From Deltaproteobacteria bacterium RBG_16_44_11 (lineage in GTDB: Bacteria > Desulfobacterota > Syntrophia > Syntrophales > Smithellaceae), in NCBI GenBank assembly GCA_001797845.1, contig MGQN01000047.1, forward strand, positions 50,810 through 63,692: DNA of 12,883 nucleotides, written 5' to 3'. Below, one piece after another: positions 6,840 to 12,883 of the stretch. The position numbers and the translations under genes are program-made. How positions within the stretch are numbered: the stretch's first letter is position 1; the number at the start of each line of letters is the position of its first letter. Under the pieces are notes generated by a model that worked only from the letters and a program-made list of their open reading frames with translations, had not been told where the DNA came from and did no database searches.

Positions 6840-6910
6840 TATTTTGCTTTACAAACAATTTCCCATTATGTAATAGTATCCATTAAGTTTTTTTGTAAGG
6901 AGTAGCAACA

Positions 6911-7291
6911 TTGGAAAAACAAGTAACTTTAAAGCCTGAGAAACTGGAAGTATTTAGATTAATGCTAATCCAGAAAATCAATGACCTGTTAGGCGAAGCA
7001 GGAAAAACTGTTTCTGAAATGACTAACGGCAAAGAAAATTTCCCCGATCCAACCGACAGGGCTTCCCTGGAATCAGACAGGAATTTTGAGTTGCGCATCA
7101 GGGACAGAGAACGCAAGCTCATATTAAAAATGCAGGAAGCTATCAAAAGAATTGATGATGGCATTTTCGGCATCTGTGAAGTATGCGGCGGGCCGATTTC
7201 CGAAAAAAGGTTGATCGCCAGGCCTGTTACCACTCTCTGCATTGATTGCAAAACCAAGCAGGAAAAAATAGAAAAGCTCAAAGGCGAATAA
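6911..7291 (+). CDS. dksA: DksA/TraR-family zinc-finger RNA polymerase-binding regulator
   Basis: DksA proteins enter the secondary channel of RNA polymerase and, with ppGpp, retune transcription of ribosomal and stress genes. The 126-aa product has a long helical part with DPTDRAS (residues 46-52), which matches the acidic coiled-coil tip needed for function in E. coli DksA (DxxDxA). It then has a C4 zinc finger (C89, C92, C110, C113) in GICEVCGGPISEKRL and CIDCK. The start is TTG at 6911, backed by AAGGAG about 8 bp upstream. It has its own apparent promoter and ends just before a strong terminator, so it is probably a single-gene unit. At 126 aa it is shorter than E. coli DksA (151 aa) but normal for Deltaproteobacterial relatives. 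A paralogue of the family rather than the main DksA cannot be excluded. Confidence 0.9.
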   Translation: MEKQVTLKPEKLEVFRLMLIQKINDLLGEAGKTVSEMTNGKENFPDPTDRASLESDRNFELRIRDRERKLILKMQEAIKRIDDGIFGICEVCGGPISEKRLIARPVTTLCIDCKTKQEKIEKLKGE

Positions 7292-7312
7292 CCCCAAAAG
7301 TATAAGCTTATT

Positions 7313-7347
7313 AAAACGCTCCTCTTTATGGAGCGTTTTTTATTTTT
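7313..7347 (+). terminator. Rho-independent terminator after dksA-like gene
   Basis: A perfect 10-bp stem, AAAACGCTCC (7313-7322) against GGAGCGTTTT (7330-7339), closes a 7-nt loop and runs into a T-rich tail (T-run 7336-7341, then ATTTTT). It lies 22 bp after the stop of the dksA-like gene and 28 bp before priA. It should separate the two units, so priA needs read-through or a promoter of its own, which I could not identify. Confidence 0.92.
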
Positions 7348-7374
7348 AAATTCAACTAGCCGACAAAGTTTTTT

Positions 7375-9783
7375 ATGTTAGTTAATGTCGCCCTGAATAT
7401 TCCATCGAATAAGCTCTTCACATATGAAGTCCCCTCAAATTTGCGGCAGGAAATTGAAATCGGTAAACGTGCCTTTGTTCCCATTGGACAGAGAAAACGC
7501 ACGGGCTTTATTGTCGCCCTTGATCCCATCTGCAAACTTACCGGCATAAAATCAATTCTGGAAATACTTGATGATGAACCTCTTTTTAGCAAGTCTGATC
7601 TTGATTTTTATCAATGGATTGCCAATTACTTTATGTATCCGTTGGGCAAAACGCTGGCAGAGTTGATTCCTGCAGGTGCGGAGAAAAAAGATATTCTCTG
7701 GATTACCCCAGTACCTATACCTGACGACATTTCCCTAACTCCCCTACAGAAAAAAGTTCTGGACTTATTGCAGCAATATCCGCAAGGTATCGCTTTCAAA
7801 AGCCTTCCTGAAATCATCAAACTGAAAAATTTTTCTACTGTAGTGCACAACCTTCATCTGTCCGGACTTCTGCGCATTGAAGAAAAGCACAAGAAACAAC
7901 TTGCGGTGCGCACTGAAAGAATCATCTCTCTTATTGGGAATAAAATTGATGGAACAAAATTAACCAGCAAACAGGAACTGCTGGTCGAATTTCTTCAAAA
8001 ACAAGGCCCCACGGCAATCGGCGATTTGATTAAAAAAGCCAATGTCTCCAGTGCCGTTATACATAACCTGTATAATAAAGGATTCATTACTTTTACTTCC
8101 GGCGAAAAAATCCGTAGAGCTTCCCTTAAGTCAGCAATTAGCCGCGCTGACGAAGATATCACTCTTAATAATGAACAGAAGCCGGCGCTGGCAGAAATTT
8201 CTTCCCATTTGGGTAAAAATAATTTCACACCTATTTTACTTCACGGAGTAACGGGCAGTGGAAAAACGGAAGTCTATTTAAAGGCTATTGAAAATGTATT
8301 AAAAAGCGGCGGTACGGCTATTTATCTGGTGCCGGAAATAGCTCTGACACCGCAATTGATCTCACGGATTTCCGGCAGGTTCGACGAACAGAAAATTGCC
8401 GTGCTCCACAGCGGCATCGCGGAATCTGTCCGTTATGATCAGTGGAGACAAATCAAACGCGGAAATATCAATCTCGTTATCGGTGCGCGCTCCGCTATTT
8501 TTGCCCCGCTGCCAAACCTGAAACTTATTATCGTCGATGAAGAGCATGATACATCCTACAAGCAGGATGACCGGCTCTGCTATCATGCCCGTGATCTGGC
8601 CGTCTTAAAGGCTAAACTTAATAATGCAACTGTTATTCTAGGTTCGGCCACACCGAGTGTTCGTACTTATTTTAACGTGCAGACGAAAAAGTACCTTTAT
8701 GTGGAATTGACACAGCGTGTACAAAATAGGCCTTTGCCTATTGTTGAAATCATCGATATGAAGGCACAAAAAGAAAAACAAGGCAAAACGCCCATTCTTT
8801 CCGATGCTCTGATTTTGGCGATTGCGGAAACTCTAAGCAGAAAAGAACAGGTTTTGCTTTTCCTTAATAAACGTGGATTCGACACGTTTTTGGTCTGCGC
8901 GGATTGCGGCTATAATTTCCGCTGTCCCAACTGCGCTGTCTCCCTGAAACATCATCTGGCCGAAAATCTCATCAAATGCCACTATTGCGATTACACGCAA
9001 AAAGCCATACCGCTTTGTCCTTCATGCAAAAGCAGCCGGATATTGAGCTATGGCGTAGGCACACAAAAACTGGAAAAGGAAATGGAAACGCTTTTTCCTG
9101 CCGCCCGACTACAAAGAATGGATTCCGACACCACAGTCCGCAAAGGCGCACAGGAAAAAATTCTCAGCGAACTTGCGAAAAAGAAAATCGATATTCTTGT
9201 CGGAACGCAAATGATTACCAAAGGTCATGACTTTCCATTTATCACGCTGGTCGGTGTTATTGCGGCGGATACTTCTTTGAACATGCCGGATTTCCGGGCG
9301 GCAGAAAAGACATTCCAAATTCTAACACAAGTTGCCGGACGCGGTGGCCGCGGAGATAGGGCCGGGAAAGTTATAATTCAGACTTTTAATCCCGAGCATT
9401 ACGCTTTGCTTCATGCTCAAAATCATGATTACAAATCGTTTTACAAAGATGAATTTGAATTTCGTAAAGCTCTGCAATACCCGCCGTTTGGCCGGATTAT
9501 TAATATGCGTTTGTCTTCGGTAAAAAAAGATATGCTGATTACTGTGGCGGAGAGACTTGGTATTCAAGCAAAAACTATCAGCGCACGTTATAATAATGCC
9601 GTCGAAATTATCGGTCCGGCTCAATCACCGCTCGCCAAGCTCAAAGGCCGTTTTCGCTTTCAGATGCTGATTAAAGGACAGGACATTAATGTATTGCATC
9701 AAATCGCACATGAACTTATTCAAAACCATAAAAACAATTCTGTTAAAATGACAGCGGATGTCGATCCTGAAAATTTTATGTAG
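7375..9783 (+). CDS. priA: Primosomal replication restart helicase PriA
   Basis: PriA recognises stalled or collapsed forks, unwinds lagging-strand DNA 3' to 5' and reloads the replicative helicase. The 802-aa product has the N-terminal 3'-DNA-binding domain (MLVNVALNIPSNKLFTYEVP onward) and a winged-helix region (about 120-250). The helicase core has Walker A GVTGSGKT (291-298), DEEH (388-391), GSATPS (423-428) and the C-terminal QVAGRGGR (652-659). Eight zinc-binding cysteines sit in four CxxC pairs (508/511, 517/520, 535/538, 548/551), followed by the C-terminal domain. All motifs are intact. It is about 70 aa longer than E. coli PriA, mostly in the winged-helix/linker part, as is common outside Gammaproteobacteria. 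The ATG at 7375 gives the usual start but has no clear Shine-Dalgarno. A strong terminator stands just upstream. Downstream, def would be expected in many relatives, but a convergent lipoprotein gene is found instead. Confidence 0.98.
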   Translation: MLVNVALNIPSNKLFTYEVPSNLRQEIEIGKRAFVPIGQRKRTGFIVALDPICKLTGIKSILEILDDEPLFSKSDLDFYQWIANYFMYPLGKTLAELIPAGAEKKDILWITPVPIPDDISLTPLQKKVLDLLQQYPQGIAFKSLPEIIKLKNFSTVVHNLHLSGLLRIEEKHKKQLAVRTERIISLIGNKIDGTKLTSKQELLVEFLQKQGPTAIGDLIKKANVSSAVIHNLYNKGFITFTSGEKIRRASLKSAISRADEDITLNNEQKPALAEISSHLGKNNFTPILLHGVTGSGKTEVYLKAIENVLKSGGTAIYLVPEIALTPQLISRISGRFDEQKIAVLHSGIAESVRYDQWRQIKRGNINLVIGARSAIFAPLPNLKLIIVDEEHDTSYKQDDRLCYHARDLAVLKAKLNNATVILGSATPSVRTYFNVQTKKYLYVELTQRVQNRPLPIVEIIDMKAQKEKQGKTPILSDALILAIAETLSRKEQVLLFLNKRGFDTFLVCADCGYNFRCPNCAVSLKHHLAENLIKCHYCDYTQKAIPLCPSCKSSRILSYGVGTQKLEKEMETLFPAARLQRMDSDTTVRKGAQEKILSELAKKKIDILVGTQMITKGHDFPFITLVGVIAADTSLNMPDFRAAEKTFQILTQVAGRGGRGDRAGKVIIQTFNPEHYALLHAQNHDYKSFYKDEFEFRKALQYPPFGRIINMRLSSVKKDMLITVAERLGIQAKTISARYNNAVEIIGPAQSPLAKLKGRFRFQMLIKGQDINVLHQIAHELIQNHKNNSVKMTADVDPENFM

Positions 9784-9955
9784 TTTCACTCCAAAATTAA
9801 ATTTATCTTACTAAGAAGCCGGCATACAGATGCTGTGTTAATCAATTTCAATGTTTCGCTGCCAGAGAGATATATAAGCTCGTTTCCCCAGCTGTAATTG
9901 AGGTTACTACTAATAGGATAAATATATAATTTTATGTTGTTTTTTTAATCAACAA

Positions 9956-10243
9956 CTATTTTCCGCTTGATCGACGCCAGGTATTAACCCATTTCCCATT
10001 AATTTTTTTATAAAGAAAAACATCTTCAAGAAATTTACCACTTGTCTCAATTCGATAGCTGGTATCAGCGCGATAACTTATATTAGCGCGGTAAGTATCG
10101 GAACTTTTTTCTACAGGTGTTATCAAAACTATTTCTGCCTTCGGATATATCCGCTGAAAATCATCCCGAATCATATCTTGAGAAGGTTGATCGCCACAGC
10201 TAAAAATCATAAAAATTAATGGGATTAAAAACCACTTTCTCAT
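9956..10243 (-). CDS. Small putative lipoprotein with YRxxxS repeats (95 aa), unknown function
   Basis: I do not recognise a family. The N-terminus MRKWFLIPLIFMIFSC is a short signal peptide ending in a lipobox-like IFSC, so Cys16 is the likely lipidated residue; Phe at -2 is not typical, but the overall form is convincing. The mature part (about 80 aa) begins with a short soluble segment (DMIRDDFQRIYPKAEI). It then carries three six-residue tandem repeats (residues 51-68) and ends in an aromatic/basic segment (GKWVNTWRRSSGK). The alternating polar/hydrophobic repeats suggest a beta structure. The gene has a good ribosome binding site (GGGAGG about 8 bp before the ATG at 10241-10243), which supports that it is real. 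It converges on priA and diverges from fmt, and its upstream region is very AT-rich. Probable envelope location; function unknown. It could be a recently acquired accessory gene. Confidence 0.78.
   Translation of the reverse strand: MRKWFLIPLIFMIFSCGDQPSQDMIRDDFQRIYPKAEIVLITPVEKSSDTYRANISYRADTSYRIETSGKFLEDVFLYKKINGKWVNTWRRSSGK
10040..10093 (-). repeat. Three tandem 18-bp in-frame repeats (YRxxxS) in lipoprotein gene
   Basis: Read on the minus strand, three consecutive 18-bp units encode YRANIS, YRADTS and YRIETS. Units 1 and 2 share CGCGCT and a close frame; unit 3 has diverged (CGAATT). Copy number could vary between strains by slippage or recombination without breaking the frame. Confidence 0.75.
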
Positions 10244-10412
10244 ACTAGCCTCCCTGATCTATAAAATGCAATAATGATGATCATATATCCACTCTTTAAT
10301 TTACTTTTAAATATTTATCAATATATTATCAACTAGTTTATTAATATTTTTTAATGTAAAATAATATAATATTTCACAATATCATTATAAAATAGCTTTA
10401 AAATTGTCACGC

Positions 10413-10441
10413 TTGACACAATATGTTTATTCCCCTATATT
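10413..10441 (+). promoter_or_regulatory. Near-consensus sigma-70 promoter of fmt
   Basis: TTGACA (10413-10418) and TATATT (10436-10441, 5 of 6) are separated by exactly 17 bp and preceded by a very AT-rich stretch that could act as an UP element. Transcription would start near 10448, about 24 nt before the fmt ATG, leaving room for the AAGGA site at 10459-10463. Confidence 0.82.
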
Positions 10442-10471
10442 TTTTTTAATGAAAAAGAAAGGATTCTTTTT

Positions 10472-11410
10472 ATGACCAGCCCGCGCATTCTCTTCATGGG
10501 CACACCTTCTTTTGCCCTTCCCACGCTGGAGATACTCCACAGCCAACACTACCCGCTTATCGGTGTTGTTACGCAACCTGACCGCCCACAGGGTAGAGGC
10601 CAAAGAAAAATTGCTCTCCCGGTAAAAATCTTGGCGCAAAAACTTGGTCTGCAGATTTTTCAAGCCGAAAATATTAAAGACCAATCTTTTATAGAACTTG
10701 TCAGGAAGCTTAATCCGGAAATGATCGTTGTCGCGGCATTTGGTAAAATTCTGCCGAAAGCTATTATTGATCTTCCATCGTTAGGATGTCTAAATATTCA
10801 CCCTTCTCTTTTACCTAAATATCGAGGCGCAGCGCCGATCAATTGGGCAATAATTCGGGGAGAAACAAAAACAGGTATAACCATAATGCTGATGGATGAG
10901 GGAATGGATTCCGGCGATATTCTGATGCAGGAAGAAACTTCCATCAGCGAACAAGAAGCTTTCGGACAATTGCAAAACCGGATGGCAACACAAGGCGCTT
11001 TACTGCTCATTAAAACAATCAAACAGGTCATTGCAGGCACCATTCAAAGGATTCCCCAGAATATTTCTGAGGTGTCTTTTGCCCCACGCCTTAACAGGGA
11101 AACTGGCCATATTAAGTGGCAGGATAATGTTCTGGATATTTATAATCTCATCCGCGGGCTGAATCCCTCACCTGCCGCTTATACCCTCCTGGATGGGCAA
11201 TTGTTAAAAATATTTGCTGCTAAACCCAAACCGGGTAAAGTGGCCAAACCACCCGGAAAAATTGGGGAACAAACCCCGGAGGGTCTAGCTGTCGCCGCCG
11301 CGGATGGATATTTGATTTTAAAAGAAGTGCAACTTGCCGGTAAAAAAAAGATGCCGGCAAACGAATTTTTCCGCGGTTATCGACTTAACCCGGAAATAAT
11401 TTTTGGTTAA
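10472..11410 (+). CDS. fmt: Methionyl-tRNA formyltransferase
   Basis: Fmt uses 10-formyltetrahydrofolate to formylate initiator Met-tRNA in the cytoplasm. The 312-aa product has the N-terminal start ILFMGTPSFALPTLEIL, the THF-binding/catalytic segment NIHPSLLPKYRGAAPINWAI with N108 and H110, and D146 in MDEGMDSGDI. These match the E. coli catalytic triad N106/H108/D144 (offset two). The C-terminal tRNA-binding domain follows (GHIKWQ, YNLIRGLNPSPAA). The ATG at 10472 has AAGGA 8 bp upstream and a strong promoter 31 bp away. def (peptide deformylase), the usual partner, is not adjacent here. The next gene, a PlsC-type acyltransferase, has its own promoter, so fmt is probably monocistronic or only partly co-transcribed. 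Confidence 0.97.
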   Translation: MTSPRILFMGTPSFALPTLEILHSQHYPLIGVVTQPDRPQGRGQRKIALPVKILAQKLGLQIFQAENIKDQSFIELVRKLNPEMIVVAAFGKILPKAIIDLPSLGCLNIHPSLLPKYRGAAPINWAIIRGETKTGITIMLMDEGMDSGDILMQEETSISEQEAFGQLQNRMATQGALLLIKTIKQVIAGTIQRIPQNISEVSFAPRLNRETGHIKWQDNVLDIYNLIRGLNPSPAAYTLLDGQLLKIFAAKPKPGKVAKPPGKIGEQTPEGLAVAAADGYLILKEVQLAGKKKMPANEFFRGYRLNPEIIFG

Positions 11411-11504
11411 ATACACCCGTATCTGAGGCAAACAACGTGACTTCCTGCTTACCAAACTTAATTCCTTACTGATGTTACAAAATATATTTTATATATTTAT
11501 TTTC

Positions 11505-11534
11505 TTGACAGCCAACTGACATCTTCAATATACT
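11505..11534 (+). promoter_or_regulatory. Near-consensus sigma-70 promoter of the acyltransferase gene
   Basis: TTGACA (11505-11510) and TATACT (11529-11534, 5 of 6) lie 18 bp apart, with an AT-only run (11479-11502) just upstream. Transcription would begin near 11541, before the chosen TTG start at 11600 and its ribosome binding site. Confidence 0.75.
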
Positions 11535-11585
11535 TTAAATCATACGTAAAATTAACAATTTTGACTGAAATTAGTCCTATTTTCG

Positions 11586-11591
11586 AGGAGG
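11586..11591 (+). promoter_or_regulatory. Ribosome binding site deciding the acyltransferase start
   Basis: A full AGGAGG lies 8 bp before TTG 11600-11602. The open frame extends back to a TTG at 11561, which has no such site. The Shine-Dalgarno therefore argues for the 200-aa form. Confidence 0.8.
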
Positions 11592-11599
11592 CTGTCAGT

Positions 11600-12202
11600 T
11601 TGCGTTATACAATTTTTACTACACCCATTGTAAAATCGTTTTTATTGGGCGTATCTTTATTCCTTTTAAAAATACTTGGCTGGGAAAAAGTAGGGCAGCT
11701 TCCCGCACGAATCAAATATGTCATTATTGTCGCACCGCACACATCTAACTGGGATGTATTCTATGGTGTAATGCTGGCTTTCGCTCTAAAACTGGACGCC
11801 CACTTTATGGCTAAAAAAGAACTGTTTCGGTGGCCTTTCAGTCCGCTTGTGGAATGGATGGGTGGATTTCCGATTGACAGGACATCATCGCGTAATGTTG
11901 TGGAGCAAATGATTCAGAAATTTAATGCAAACAAAAAATTTGTTCTGGCATTAGCTCCTGAAGGAACGCGTCATAAAGTCGATTACTGGAAATCCGGTTT
12001 TTATCATATCGCGGAAGGCGCTCAAGTCCCCATTCAACTTGCTTTCATTGATTATGCGAGCAAAACGGGTGGTGCCGGACCGCTTATTTATCCGTCTGGA
12101 GATATAGATCGGGATATGAGTGCTATCCGGGGTTTTTATCTATCAGTCAAGGGAAAGCACCCTGATCAAACAAGCCCCGCCGTTGTTTTTTCTAAAAAGT
12201 GA
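11600..12202 (+). CDS. Lysophospholipid acyltransferase (PlsC-like) family protein
   Basis: This 200-aa protein has a hydrophobic N-terminal helix (about 10-27) and a PlsC-type acyltransferase domain. The catalytic HX4D is seen as HTSNWD (residues 47-52), followed by GGFPIDR (88-94, substrate-binding block) and LAPEGTR (118-124, the EGTR block). Such enzymes use acyl-ACP or acyl-CoA to acylate lysophosphatidate or related lipids on the inner face of the cytoplasmic membrane. The short form and HTSNWD variant (rather than HxSxxD of classic PlsC) place it with the small 1-acylglycerol-3-phosphate acyltransferase-like proteins, so the substrate is uncertain. TTG 11600 is chosen over TTG 11561 because of the AGGAGG at 11586-11591. 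It has its own promoter and lies between fmt and rsmB, a place where I recall a DUF116 gene in Geobacter. Confidence 0.9.
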   Translation: MRYTIFTTPIVKSFLLGVSLFLLKILGWEKVGQLPARIKYVIIVAPHTSNWDVFYGVMLAFALKLDAHFMAKKELFRWPFSPLVEWMGGFPIDRTSSRNVVEQMIQKFNANKKFVLALAPEGTRHKVDYWKSGFYHIAEGAQVPIQLAFIDYASKTGGAGPLIYPSGDIDRDMSAIRGFYLSVKGKHPDQTSPAVVFSKK

Positions 12203-12270
12203 TATTTTTATATAGTACACCGCATATAACGCCTTAATTTATTACTAGTAGTTACGTAAAATATAAAACT

Positions 12271-12883
12271 ATGGATAAATCCATTCGCCACATGGCGGTC
12301 GACATTTTAACTCAAGTTCAACAAAGCCAAAAATTTGCTGCGCCGCTATTGGACAACTGCATTGATAATTATAAATTATCCAACACTGCTGATGGGCGTC
12401 TGCTTACTCACCTTGTTTACGGAACTATACGCTTTCAGGGACACCTTGATTGGATAATCACTAAACTCTATCGAGGCGACTTTTCAACACTCAATAAGAA
12501 AATCAAAAATATTTTGCGTGTTTCTCTTTATCAGCTTAAATTCAGCGAAAGGTTACCCGATTTTGCCGTTGTTGACGAAGCTGTAAAAATTGCTAAAATA
12601 ATTCACGGCGCCAAAAGCGGCTTGGTAAATGCGCTTTTGAGAAATTACCTGCGCCATGGCGAAAATATTTCTTTCCCTTCTTTCGAAAATAATCCGGCGG
12701 AACACATAGCGACAGTGCACTCGCACCCTCTCTGGCTTGTAAAAAAATGGATAAATATATTTGGGCCTCGGGAAACTTTAGCTTTGTGCATAGCTAATAA
12801 TGAAATTCCTCCTTTGACACTTCGCGTCAATACTTTAAAAATTTCGCGTGAAGAACTGAAGATAGAACTACAATCCACTGGTT
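12271..12883 (+). CDS. rsmB: 16S rRNA m5C967 methyltransferase RsmB (Sun/Fmu), 3' part beyond window
   Basis: The first 204 codons of RsmB are present. RsmB methylates C967 of 16S rRNA with S-adenosylmethionine. The N-terminal part is the NusB-like RNA-binding domain: RHMAVDILTQVQQS, LTHLVYGTIRFQGHLDWII, LRVSLYQLKF and PDFAVVDEAVKIAK, followed by GLVNALLRN. The start of the Rossmann-type methyltransferase region follows (SHPLWLVKKWI, PPLTLRVNTLK). The catalytic cysteines lie beyond the window. The ATG at 12271 gives the normal N-terminus, but no Shine-Dalgarno or promoter is clear in the 68 bp after the acyltransferase gene, so it may be read through from that gene. Confidence 0.95.
   Translation, partial: MDKSIRHMAVDILTQVQQSQKFAAPLLDNCIDNYKLSNTADGRLLTHLVYGTIRFQGHLDWIITKLYRGDFSTLNKKIKNILRVSLYQLKFSERLPDFAVVDEAVKIAKIIHGAKSGLVNALLRNYLRHGENISFPSFENNPAEHIATVHSHPLWLVKKWINIFGPRETLALCIANNEIPPLTLRVNTLKISREELKIELQSTG

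Noticed and set aside
6883..7281. 132-codon antisense open frame over the dksA-like gene
   Set aside because: Entirely within the coding region of a well-supported gene, with no ribosome binding site or known domain.
9936..9956. GTTGTT/AACAAC inverted repeat between priA and the convergent lipoprotein gene as a bidirectional terminator
   Set aside because: Only a 6-bp AT-rich stem, a 9-nt loop and no clean U-tract on either strand; too weak to call.
10315..10332. Two TTATCAA direct repeats 11 bp apart in the AT-rich tract as a DnaA or regulator site
   Set aside because: Poor match to the DnaA box TTATCCACA, and such repeats are expected in AT-rich DNA.
1..12883. CRISPR, integrase, transposase, tRNA, toxin-antitoxin or phage-defence genes
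   Set aside because: Looked for on both strands; no repeat-spacer pattern, tRNA cloverleaf or hallmark motif was seen.

Overview
This is a chromosomal stretch of an AT-rich Gram-negative bacterium. The best guess is a member of the Desulfobacterota (former Deltaproteobacteria), possibly Syntrophales-like (Syntrophus/Smithella). The reasons are a stand-alone RfaE2-type heptose-phosphate adenylyltransferase (LPS core synthesis), a DksA/TraR-type regulator, a PilZ-like protein, the priA-fmt-rsmB neighbourhood, and a 129-bp palindromic repeat that resembles, from memory, dispersed repeats in that group. No similarity search could be run, so the taxon is an inference.

Left part (1-1942). A truncated tatD gene lies on the minus strand behind a 55-codon gene of unknown function with a very strong ribosome binding site. 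Diverging from them are an isoprenylcysteine-methyltransferase-like membrane protein and a PilZ-domain-like protein.

Minus-strand block (2092-4910). Three genes read leftward: an AP-endonuclease/xylose-isomerase-fold TIM-barrel protein, then the two permeases of a dipeptide/oligopeptide-type ABC importer. No binding protein or ATPase gene is present. The palindromic repeat lies between the two permease genes. It overlaps the stop codon of the first and supplies a spurious upstream GTG start to the second.

Housekeeping block (5165-9783, plus strand). The order is rsfS, comF, rfaE2, a dksA-like gene and priA. rsfS and comF overlap by 4 bp (TTGA). The dksA-like gene appears to have its own extended -10 promoter and ends at a strong intrinsic terminator just before priA.

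Right part (9956-12883). A small lipoprotein gene on the minus strand, containing three tandem six-residue repeats, separates priA from fmt next to a very AT-rich tract. fmt and a following PlsC-type acyltransferase gene each have a near-consensus sigma-70-type promoter. rsmB begins at 12271 and is cut by the window end. def, often beside fmt, is absent here.

Most of the window is ordinary core-genome content. I see no CRISPR array, tRNA, rRNA, transposase or integrase, and no convincing new multi-gene system. The most unusual items are the repeat between the permease genes, the orphan permease pair with its TIM-barrel partner, the small protein ahead of tatD, and the repeat-containing lipoprotein.
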